Shown: positions 1 through 10,210 of the stretch, in pieces | Numbering within the stretch: the stretch's first letter is position 1 | Layout: every line of letters starts with the position of its first letter | Assembly: GCF_001039355.2 (NCBI RefSeq) | Contig: NW_019776013.1 | Coordinates: 186,650 to 250,649 of the forward strand | Source of the DNA: Lingula anatina | Taxonomy: Eukaryota; Brachiopoda; Lingulata; Lingulida; Lingulidae | Length of the DNA stretch: 64,000 nt | Reading direction: 5' to 3' | Notes under the pieces: model-generated | The model's input: only the letters and a program-made list of their open reading frames with translations | Told to the model about the DNA's origin: nothing | Databases searched by the model: none | Program-made: the position numbers and the translations under genes

Positions 1-67
1 ACATGCCGTATGAATACAATGTATGGACGCAGGGGAAGACGCATTTTACTGATGTGATAATTAAGAA

Positions 68-544
68 TTACTTGCCTTTGATTCCGTTCCCAATGAGGTA
101 GTTGAGTGACCTCGCGTTCGGGAATAGAGCTGACCGTGCCGCGTACATCACCATGGCCAACGCAATGACAACCAAACACAGAATCAGCATCGCACAGCAA
201 GCACCAACATTGTTCCTCGGCCATCTTCCTCTCTTCTCACCGAGTCCAGCACTGGCGTTCTTCTCCGTGTCTACTCGGACTTTGAGGCATTTTCGACTGC
301 GAGAGGCTGAGGGCGCCGTGCAAGTACAGGTGCCGGGCTGGCAGGTGCACAAACGCGCTGCAGATTTGATGAGATTTTGCTCCTGAGCCTTCGAAAGGAT
401 TTCTGCCAACTCGCCAGTGCGTACTACACCACTTTTTGAATCTATAAGATAGTACGCCATTTTCGCCTTGACACGATTTCGTGCGTTGAACAACTCCTCG
501 CCGGAACCTCGGGCGTTGTGCGAGGACTGAAGGGTCACCAACAT
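68..544 (-). CDS. small protein with one C-terminal membrane segment, unknown function
   Basis: An uninterrupted 158-codon frame; an in-frame TAA sits directly before the ATG, so this is the first possible start. I do not recognise the family. Residues about 60-75 hold a small cysteine cluster (CTCQPGTCTC). Residues about 110-135 form one strongly hydrophobic segment (VGACCAMLILCLVVIALAMV), followed by a short tail of about 22 residues. There is no N-terminal signal peptide, so a tail-proximal single-pass membrane protein is the simplest reading. The region before the membrane segment is basic and Ser-rich. A second Met at codon 29 (MAYYLIDSKSG) could also be used. This could be one exon of a longer gene. 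The function is not inferred. Confidence 0.5.
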   Translation of the reverse strand: MLVTLQSSHNARGSGEELFNARNRVKAKMAYYLIDSKSGVVRTGELAEILSKAQEQNLIKSAARLCTCQPGTCTCTAPSASRSRKCLKVRVDTEKNASAGLGEKRGRWPRNNVGACCAMLILCLVVIALAMVMYAARSALFPNARSLNYLIGNGIKGK

Positions 545-2559
545 TTATATGTCTCACTCTGAAGTAGTGCGACAACTGCTCAGCATGAGTACATTTGTAC
601 ATCTCACTGGGCGTTCCGGAATACCTCGATCGCTTTGTCTTCTGAGTTCATCTCCCACTTCACCCCCTTTCTCTCTCCATCTCTCCCCCCCTCCCCTCTT
701 TTGGGACCGTTGCCTGCCATGGTACCCACATAGTCAGTGGCGGATTTAGAGGGGGATCAGGGGAGGCCCTGACCCTCCCTTCGATTTCTGAAAAAATTAC
801 ACTTATATTCCCCTTTTGGAATTAGTATTTTGACTAGCTGATTTATAGTCCTAAACCGTACTAAATGGCACCGTTCGCCCTCAAAAATACCAGTCGAGGG
901 GCGGAGGTCGGCTTTGCATCCGCGGGCCCCCTTCAAATAATCCTGGATCCGCCCCTGATAGTTCCCCTTGGTTTGGTATTTCTGATCAATTTTTTGGTGT
1001 TACTTCCCAACCATTGACTGAGGCTCTTTGTGGATATAAACATTGCCTTCTGTTTGCTCTGTTCTTCTTCTTCTATTTTGCCTGTGATTTCCAAATATTC
1101 TAGATCACCTTTTTGAATAGGGTACAAGAATAGCTAGCATAAAACGGGACACGAGGACAATTTTACTATAACGGATGGAAAAGTAGCTGTTTTGTCTCCT
1201 TGTTATTGTTAATTATTTGAGAAGAATGAGACGAGGCTATTTTATGGGTTCACGGGCACCCCCCTCCCCCGACTCGCCATTACCTCTCAGTATTTGGTAC
1301 AGGTTGCTATCAAAATATTGACGTACACAAAAGAATACAAAAGTATTAAAAAGTTGCTGTTGCGGCCGTTTTAATGTACTTGAAGGGTTTTGTAACGGTT
1401 CACAGGGAGGTTGGTGGTCTTTCAAACCGAATGCCTTGAAATAAAACTTGAGGTTGCAGTAAATGGCATCGACATATTTGATATAAAATTGGATGTTGGA
1501 ATTTAGCTATAGCACGTACTACAAGATTTAGCCAGCTCTTGGATGAAAAAACAGCTAATTTCCAAATAAAAAACAAAGGCGTGTGAATGGTTCTTTATTG
1601 TTTATTTTTTACATTGTTTATTATGTAATGTAAATATAACAAACGTGTAACCATTACGATCTCTGTAATCAGAAGTTTTCAACAAAGATTCACATTTGGA
1701 AAAATAATTTAAAAAGTCATGATAGGTGTTTGAGAACATCTTTCTCGTCATTTCTATTCTACAAGTGGTATTCCTTCCGCGAACTATTATTGGCTAGAAG
1801 CGTATAGACAACTGTTCGACGTCCTTTTTAATTGTCGAAGGAAACTGTGGTAATGGAGACTCGTTTTTTTAAAGTATTTTTATTTACTGGTCGCCCCAAA
1901 GGCCAAATTTACTTTATATAATGCCCCCCTCCTTTTTGAAAGCGATTTATTCTTGCTCATCACGGTGAGACCCGCTTTTACTTACACTGACCGTTGATTC
2001 CCTTTAAATCCATTAAATATTTAAAAACAAAAAATAAACAAGACAAAATAACCATTTTGCTTATATAACAAATTTATCACATAACAAGGTGTATACATAC
2101 ACGTGGGAAAACAACAACAACAAAATACTGTCAAGTTCTTAAATGTGAGAAAATTGTAGATATATGTATGTTCATCACGAGGCTAGTTTTCATATTCTGG
2201 AGTGTACAACTCACTTATTTACTTTAATTATCAATCATTTAGTTATTCTCATGCCAAAACCCAAGTACGGTAAGTCCAGTAGAGGTCGAAGACGAAATAG
2301 TTTTATATACAATTTTGAAATATACCGACCTAAGTAAAAATTGAAGTTGAGTTGAGAGCTTACTGCGAGTTGAAAGAAGCGTCTGGCGTCTATAGAAATC
2401 CAGCCGTACACTCACCAATATGATGCCTATTATTATGCAGATATACTACAAAGTGTTTCGTGTCGATTCGACGATTTAATTAATCAAGCAATATTAACTG
2501 CTCATTCTTGTCCTGTCCCATAGCTAAGGTCGACTGTCTTTGGCCATCGCTCCTACTTT
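545..2559. other. gene-free stretch
   Basis: I see no convincing exon here. It contains the MITE at 735-957, a pyrimidine-rich tract (about 640-705) and otherwise AT-rich sequence. The short open frames have no protein-like composition. Confidence 0.5.
735..957. mobile_element. MITE-like element with terminal inverted repeats and 5-bp target duplication
   Basis: The left end reads CAGTGGCGGATTTAG. The right end, read on the minus strand, is CAGGGGCGGATCCAGG. The element is flanked by a direct repeat ATAGT (730-734 and 958-962), consistent with a target-site duplication. It is about 223 bp with no coding capacity, so it is non-autonomous. A fragment with the same left end occurs at 33909-33960, which shows a dispersed family. 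The superfamily is not certain. Confidence 0.7.
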
Positions 2560-3814
2560 TTATGGGCTGTTGGGTTTTCCTTTCCGTTCCTGGTCAACAT
2601 CCACACGGTTAAGGAACGGGGCAGCTGCAGGTGCACCGCCATCTATGGTAATGTGAAGTTAATGAAACAGTTATTCACATAAATGTCAGTTAATGTACGG
2701 CAATTAAGACAGCAACAGAATGGAACTGAGAAATTTAGAAAAATAATGTTCAAGTAGACATCTTTGTAATTTGCTACATAAACGAACATAGAAACGTTTG
2801 TCCCTTTTTAGTTTCAGTTTTCATCACATTCTATTCCGAAGCAGCAATATAATAAAACGGCTTTACATTTAAAATCATATAAAAGCTTCGATATGAATAA
2901 CAAGCTTAAGTTACATACCCGTATTATAGCAGGCGCCTTTATCCACGCACCCAACTACGCCCTCTTTAGGGGCGGAGCAAACAGTTCCTCGGGGACATCG
3001 GAGAATGGCGGGGGGCAGTCCATTTTCCTGGTAACCTTGGGGACATACTGAATAGACGGGAGATTGACAGTTGGCTGGACAAAACATCCCTGCTCCTAAG
3101 TCGGCGCAGCTGACGATATCGACTGAAATAAATAAATTCCAACATATAGTTTTTAAAATTAAAATACATTATATCACCATTTTACAATTCTTCGAACAGT
3201 CTTCAACCAGGTTTGCGCCTATCCTATTGTCATTTTGTGTGCAATAACTCAACTGCTTTCTTAGATTTCTGGTAAAGAGTACAATGCCTACCTTGAGCGC
3301 CGTATTCCACGTTTTCGTTATAACAACTGTACGTCATGTACGTCACTGTCATGATAAGCGGTAGCAGCAGCAGAGTAACAGTATACGTGTAGCACGACTT
3401 GAGAAAACCACCCTCAAAGACACGTCTACAGCACCCTTCCTGTTATTCTTGTTTGGCTTGATTTTCAGTTTCAGAGGCCCTTGATTCGCCAGGTCTGCAC
3501 ACCCAACGTCGCCTTCAATAGGGTAGCACTCGCTGTCGGTCTTTGGCGTGGAGTTTTCGACGATGCCAGTCATGTTGTCCCAATCTGTTCCCGTGGTCCC
3601 CCGGTGACTTGGTCTGTGGTCTTGGCGTGGCTGCGGTGAAATGAGCGCCGTGTGCCGTATATATACCGGACGATAGTGATAACTTGTCATCCAGGTCTTG
3701 AGACTTGTCACGCAGATTTTGAACACGAGGAACCGGGCACACCCATCCGCCCAAGCCTCCTGTGTAAAGCCTGTAGTAGCGCTGCGTAAGGTTCCTACTA
3801 TTCAAAATCTCCAT
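2560..3814 (-). CDS. cysteine-rich protein, four exons (5' part tentative)
   Basis: Minus-strand exons: 3667-3814, 3292-3345, 2919-3122 and 2560-2642 (TAA at 2560-2562). The last two are well supported: acceptor TTTCAG, donor GTATGT, acceptor CCATAG, and the phases match. The first two rest on a donor (GTATAT) and an acceptor after a pyrimidine tract that also match in phase 1, but other 5' solutions are possible. The joined product is about 162 residues. The 204-nt exon encodes a dense cysteine module (SCADLGAGMFCPANC at its start, then CPQGY, RCPRGTVC, GCVDKGAC), which suggests a disulfide-bonded extracellular domain. No signal peptide is evident in the tentative first exon; a hydrophobic stretch (VTLLLLPLIMTVTYM) lies upstream of 3345 in the same frame and might be the true N-terminus. 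I do not recognise the family. Confidence 0.5.
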
Positions 3815-4707
3815 GATAAGTCGTCACCTGCGTCAGGCATAAATACTGTGCGCCTGTAAAAAGGTCTGATTTCCATGCGTACATTAAACAAATGCAAAAT
3901 GCTAACGCAAGTAAATTAATCATTAAACTACAGTACGTTGTTTTAAAAGCATATCATATCAGCGTGTTAAACTATATTGTGCTTTTTCATTGGTAAATTG
4001 GAGGAAAATGCAATTAACAGAATAGATAATTTAAAATAGATAAGAATAAAACGCACTAACAATACAAATTTAACTCATAAGGGATCTAAATGTTTGAAGT
4101 TCAGTAAGGGCTGTTTGCTACTTTATTCCTTGCCCAGAGAGAAAGAGAGAAGGTGAGAGGACCGGACTGAGATTCTGCTGCGCAGTTCAAGCCCGAAACG
4201 ATTTCACGAAAACTAATCCAATCAAGTAGGGCATCCTCTAGTTCAGGTCAGTTTTATTGTAAGTACGGTTCTTATAAGAAGGCTTGACATGTGTTCTCCA
4301 TACAGAAAAGAGATATTAGACCCGAACATACAGTGTTAAGGCTATCTAGATTAATTGAAAAAAACCTCTGAAGTTTCCTCAAGGAAGAAAAATTTTATAC
4401 AGCTGGCCCATTGACCTGTTCCTATCGGAATAGATCTTACACACTGGATGTTTGTGATTGCATCACAGCATAAATACTTTACTGTTATTCCAAGAACGGT
4501 AAAACTTGACCCTGAGGTTCAGTGGTAATGAGCTTCGTATTACCCAAACAATCCCAAGAGGCGACAAGGCAAATATAGCTGCTGCAGAACTTGTAACATA
4601 TAGGGCTATGATATCTAGGGTATTTAACTACACCCATATCCAGATATTCAGCTGGCATTTTTTCAGTTGTGAACGAGCATAATATCATAGGCTTCACTTG
4701 AAGGAAT
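3815..4707. other. intergenic, divergent promoter space
   Basis: This lies between the minus-strand cysteine-rich gene and the plus-strand FAS1 gene. It is AT-rich, with no exon or RNA gene that I can support. Confidence 0.5.
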
Positions 4708-7700
4708 ATGGACGCCAGGAAACGTTTCGTTAGATTCTGCATAATTATTCTCGCAGGCTGCTTGAATCCGGGTCTTGGTCAAAGTCGGCTGTCTTATATC
4801 TGGTCACAGAACCTTTGGGGAAGAAGTCAGGAAGCTGGATGGCGACCTTCCCTGAGAGAATCGGGTATTTTCTTTCGCTACTACTGGCCCCTTTTCCTGC
4901 GTTTTAATCCACAGCCGAACTTGTTGGATCTCCTGGAACAGGTGAACGCCAGAGCTTTTCTCGAGTTGGTAGCCAGCTCCGGCGTCTCAGACACACTTGC
5001 GAAGACGGACGGTGAGTGAATTGTAACAAATGCCAAACATAAATTATAAGGTGAAACTTTTTAAGTGAACAAGTGCTTTCTACTTTTCTACTGCAATCGC
5101 AGCATTGTTCATTTGCAGTGGGAAGTTTCCAGTGCTTTTATCACATTTAACCGGAGTTAACCAAGTTTCATCTTTGAATTCATAGATGAATTACTTTCAA
5201 GTATCAAGGATGAATGTTTCAGTATCTTTATTTGTAAAATTATAAGTTTTGAGTTATTAAGATTAATAAATCTTCCTGTTTTTCTTTATTTTTCCACTTT
5301 TAAAGATGTTGATCACACTATAAAATCCAATTCTGGATTGAATCAACTAATTCAATTTGCGTTTAGACTGAAAGGGAGTAATCTGATTGATCCGCTTTCT
5401 AACGCTTGGGAAAATGGCTTACAGCGTATTTCAACGCATTGCCTTGCGCGCGCCTGAATTGAGTAATATTTACGAGCACGATAATATGGTCTTAAATGAT
5501 TTTGCTTGTTTCCAGGACCCCTTACAATATTCGCTCCCAGCAACGAAGCTTTTGCTCGGTTATCAAAGGAAGAGCTCACCGAACTCGTAACGAACAAGAA
5601 CGCTGCGCGAGATCTCATAAGGTTCCATATGACTCCTGCGTTCGTGTTCTCGCAACTGTTCAAGAATAACTTACAGCTTCGTTCCCTTACGGGGGTTGAC
5701 TTAAGGATCAATGTTTATCAAGGTGGAAAGGTTTGTATGAAAGAGCGGTAGATTTAGTCACTTTTTTCATTTGGCTTAAACATCTGGTAACGTTATTTTC
5801 AAGTGTCACGCAACCCAGTATATGCATTGTGTTTGCCGTGATCGATCACAGGCGAATTAATGCAGTAGATGCTTAATTTCTCTTATTCCTTAGTAATGTC
5901 GCTTTTTCTGTGAGACAGCCGGTAGTTGGTAAGGTAAATAAAATCTTATATGACATTATCAACATTAGATACCTAATTCTGCCTAATTTTATTCTGGTAA
6001 GTAATTTGATTGAACTATTTGAATGAAAATCCTATGAAAAATATGTGATACATGTATGTAAGTATATGGTACATCGTTTATAACATATTATATATAGGTG
6101 AAGAAATGCCGAAAGGGCGTCAAAGGGAGCCGCAGAAAAAAGGGACGAGAAGTTGCACCCCCATCCCAACCAAATTTACCTCAGAGTTTGCTTCGATTAT
6201 TTGAGATTTACTGCGTCTGTTCAAATAATAAAATATTTCGTTCTTAACATGCAATTTTCATTCGAATATTTGAACAGGTTTTTACAGCATCTGGCGCAAC
6301 ACTGTCCAGCAAGAACCAATTAGCATCAAATGGCATTGTGCACGTGATTGATGACGTAATCTTACCTGTTCCCAGGGATACAGTTCTCCAAGCCGCTAGG
6401 GATCACCCTGATCTCACGAGACTCGCGGAGGAGTTCACATCTTTGAACTTGACAAGAGCCCTAGATGGTACGGCAATTTTGCTTATTTCCACAGAAACGT
6501 AATGAAAATAGTAAATAATGAAGTAATTGAATTGCTTGGTGTTCGTGTTGAAGCCAATGTATTTTATAAAAGAAGGGAGAAAATGGGCACCGTAAAATTC
6601 CAATTAACAACCAAAACAGTCCCTAATTATGCTTGAAATTTTATTGATCACGAAGCAATTTTAATATTTTTGTCTTCCTCTCCGTCATTTTTTTCTTCTT
6701 TGAATCCCCAATCTCTTCTTTTTGTTCATTTATGCAACCACCTTTCTCATAATGTTTTTTTTTTTCATTTTTTGAGAGACATTTTTTATGGCACGTAAGA
6801 ATAGGTACTTTATCAAGCTGTATAGTTTCTTTAATTTCCTAAGGGCGTAGTCCAATCACAGTGTTCGCGCCGACGGATGCTGCATTTGAGAAAATTCCCA
6901 AGAGGATCCAAGACCGACTCCTTAAGAACATTCCTACAATGACACACGTAAGAACATCTTTTGGAAATAATCAGATTCCGTTGAAATAATTCATAAGATA
7001 ATGAAGTAAAAGACAAAAAGAGCGAATTTTTTATCAAAATAAACCGCGTTTTGTTATCAATAAAATGTATACTCTATGCAAGACATCATTATTTATCTAT
7101 TTATTCATCAGATTCTACAACAGCATATTGTACCCGGAGTCGTCTATAGAGCAGGGTTGACTAACGGAGATCCTGTTAAGACAGTGACAGGGGGAATTCA
7201 TTTTATCACCAAAACGGATAAAAGTTGTAAGTAATCAAGTGTGTGAACTCAACCGTTGTAATGTACACACGGCGCCGTGTACTTTATAGTATAGGCCAGT
7301 AAAGTGAAGAAATTAATTCCATCGAAAAATTCTCGCAGGTAACAGTCGATATGTCAATGATCCAGAGACATATCGAAGAATATTTGGTGAAAAATTAACT
7401 CGTGACCCTGGTGTAGAGTCTGCGTGGGCCTACACCTTGTGCAAGTAGGCCCGCAAGCGAATTTATCCATGGCACTTTGTGAGAATAGAGTTCAGATTTG
7501 GCCCCAACAGTATCATTCCAAACAAAGTGGGTAACCAAAATCGGTTCTGTATGCCAGAAGGGAATTATTTGTCCTGAGATATAACAAAACGGATATGAAA
7601 TGCGAAAACCACGCCAGCGTCAATGCCTCATGCGGCCAAAACTCAACAACAACACATCAACAGATTAATCTCAGTCTGATTATATACACCAACATCCGAG

Positions 7701-8318
7701 TATCATATTTGCGCTGTCAGAGATACAAGGAAAGATTAGAAATATTAACTAAGGCATGGACATAAGTGCTCATTTGCCAAAAGTTTACAAGCGAGAAAAA
7801 TGTCGATTAACGTCGCTGGGCAGTGATCATAAAAGACACGTTAACGATGGTCATTAACGACGCTCCATGCATGGCGGATGGTCTTTTCAACCTACAGTAC
7901 CATATCATGACATGAAAATACTGTAGGAATTTGATACTTGGTGTTATTTTTTCCCTTAATTTTTGTTAATGGCGTAAGCCTACTTTATTGTATTGTTGCT
8001 GATTACCACGGCAACAATTTTTGAATATTTCAGTAACGATAGGAGAAACCACTGGTCATCACAGTACCAGTTATTATGCAATAATATGTATCCATAGAAA
8101 CAATTGCTGAACATTTTATTAATGATAGAATGATCCACTGGTAACCATAGCAACAATTATTGTATATTTCAGTAATGATAGGAGGAGCTAACATCATACG
8201 CGCCGACATATCCACCAGGAATGGAGTGCTACACCTTATTGACAGGATTCTACTGCCAGACGACACAGAGTTTGAAACCAAAGCTGCTCTCCCGCCAGGC
8301 GTTCCCCTACCTCCATGA
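4708..8318 (+). CDS. secreted protein with two FAS1 (fasciclin) domains
   Basis: Six exons: 4708-5011, 5516-5730, 6278-6467, 6844-6947, 7112-7226 and 8173-8318 (TGA). All have GT-AG borders and matching phases (1, 0, 1, 0, 1), giving 357 residues. Residues 1-25 are a signal peptide (hydrophobic FCIIILAGCL core, ending near GQS). The first FAS1 domain starts at GPLTIFAPSNEAFARL and ends with its H2 box NGIVHVIDDVILP. The second runs from SPITVFAPTDAAFEKIP to NGVLHLIDRILLP. FAS1 domains in TGFBI and periostin mediate extracellular adhesion; that role is inferred here. The 215-nt and 190-nt exons match those of the FAS1 gene at 19455, so the two are tandem paralogues. Unlike that gene it lacks a long repeat region; residues 26-75 are Trp/Arg/Tyr-rich. 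The product is probably exported to matrix. Confidence 0.85.
7999..8190 (+). repeat. duplicated 3' splice-site segment in last intron
   Basis: The segment with CAACAATTTTTGAATATTTC then AGTAACGATAGGAG (about 8012-8045) recurs as CAACAATTATTGTATATTTC then AGTAATGATAGGAG (about 8151-8184). The second copy is the real acceptor of the last exon of the FAS1 gene. The first would give the same phase but reaches a stop within about 26 codons. A weaker echo lies between them. Confidence 0.7.
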
Positions 8319-10210
8319 GAAAGTGCCAGGTTCAGGACCTTTTTTAAAAAATTTAGATGTGATTTTTTTAAACTTTACGATAAACATTTGTACGCGAGCT
8401 ATAATTAAGGTTCCACAGCTCTTATGTCCAGCTGTCTTGGTCACAGTTTACCATGGCCAGCTGCGTCTGCATTTCCTGTTGATTTTACATCATTTTCAGC
8501 GCAAAGGCTTTTTCCTCTTTATTTTCAATATCTGCATTATGCAATAATAAGGCAGCTTGACTAAGATAATATATGAACATAATTTATCTTCTAAAACATT
8601 AAATTTTCTTAAGAATACTTACAACTTAACTTTTTGTCAATTTTAAAATTGAGGTCGGACTGGATAAGTGCAAGATGTGAAATGTAAAAATAAATGCCCT
8701 TAATGATGCCCTGGGTCATCGCAAGCAAGTGTTTGATGTCAACAATAAAATTTGTGAAGAACGCAGAATCTGATACTGAGGGGTTATGTCATTAAGAGAG
8801 ACAATATTACGAAAAGCGATAAGGAGGAAGAGGAACATCCATTAGCGTATTTTAATTAGAATTTGGACATGCAAATTTGGACACACGTGTATCTTATCAG
8901 AAGGTGTGAAATGTAAGAGCAAGGTCTTTAATGTTAAACTGGAATTCGGCTGGAATTTGTATTGTAAATTGAAAGACACAAGTCACGTCAAACTGTTATA
9001 TAACAAACTTTACTTTTCTTAGAAACTCCAGTACTTTCACGGAACTATAACGTGATGAAATTTACTAAATAGTGGCGTCATGCTTTTTTTTCTTTCCTTC
9101 CTGAGGCTTGTTGAAGTTGCCTCAAAATACAAGGTGTGCGAGTAATTTTGATCAGATCAGAAAAAGAGTAGAATAACTTTGTTGGACGGATTGAATGTAC
9201 ATATAAAAATACATCCGTCTGTTGTGATACTTTTAAAATTGTTACATGGCCAGAACCAGCCGACGTGCTTGATAGGTTAAATGAATTTGACACATTACAT
9301 GTACCTGTATAAGGGACCTCATGTCCCCTTTTACTAAAATATTTTCAATTAAAATCAATTTCACAACATCGTCAGTATTAATTTTTTTTATAAATAAATG
9401 AAAAAAGCGGTTTTTTACCATTATGTATAAGTCAGTTTATTTACGTGTCTTCACTCAAATGCTGGTTTATGATATCAAATATCATTTAGATTAATATCGG
9501 TTCAGGTGGACACGAATGGTATAAAACTATTTTATGAGTCACGGGAGGCATCAACTACATCAAAATGCCGAGATTAATATAATCGGAAAAGTTGGCACAA
9601 AATCCTGGAAAATACGGGCTTCAAGCACAAAAATATACAAAAATTTATTTCGCAACCAATGTGATACAGAAGAAACAAATGTACTTTTTTAATTTGAGCA
9701 AATTTAAGGGGAAGAAAAATGAAATTATCCTAAACCGTTGTCCACTATTTCCTTCTGTACTCGTGACCCTAAAGGATTCAGCCGATAACCAACCTAAATT
9801 GTGTTACAAGCATTTCCCTTCGTTCAAGGTACCGTCACGGCCGGCAGAACGACCGCTGTTTAATTCGGGTTGTCGAGATGATATCATCGCTAGCTGCCAG
9901 CTTGAAAAACGCAACGGTGGAATATAATAACGCACCACCTAATCCACGATACATATCTCACCCGTTACGCCCGGTGCCGATACTCGATCTTTTGCCCCCC
10001 TTCCGTTACCGCTTACATCGTTGAATTTTAAACAAGCACTTAGTGCTACATTGATATAATAATGGAATTTTCATGACACATTCATTGTTTACTACAACGG
10101 TCCATGCATTCTGTCATACGTCCATTGGCCGTGATTGAATGACAACAGTGTACAAGAGTGGTATTAGTACTGGGCTAGAGTTTTGGATCCACGAACTGTA
10201 TACGGTTAAA
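8319..10210. other. intergenic between FAS1 gene and repeat-protein gene
   Basis: No exon with protein-like composition is visible. The open frame at 9592-9927 (+) lacks domain or splice support. A TATA-like sequence (GATATAATAAT, about 10053-10063) may serve the next gene. Confidence 0.4.

Noticed and set aside
9592-9927. 111-codon plus-strand open frame
   Set aside because: It has no domain, signal peptide or splice support, and its Lys/Phe-rich composition fits AT-rich non-coding DNA.
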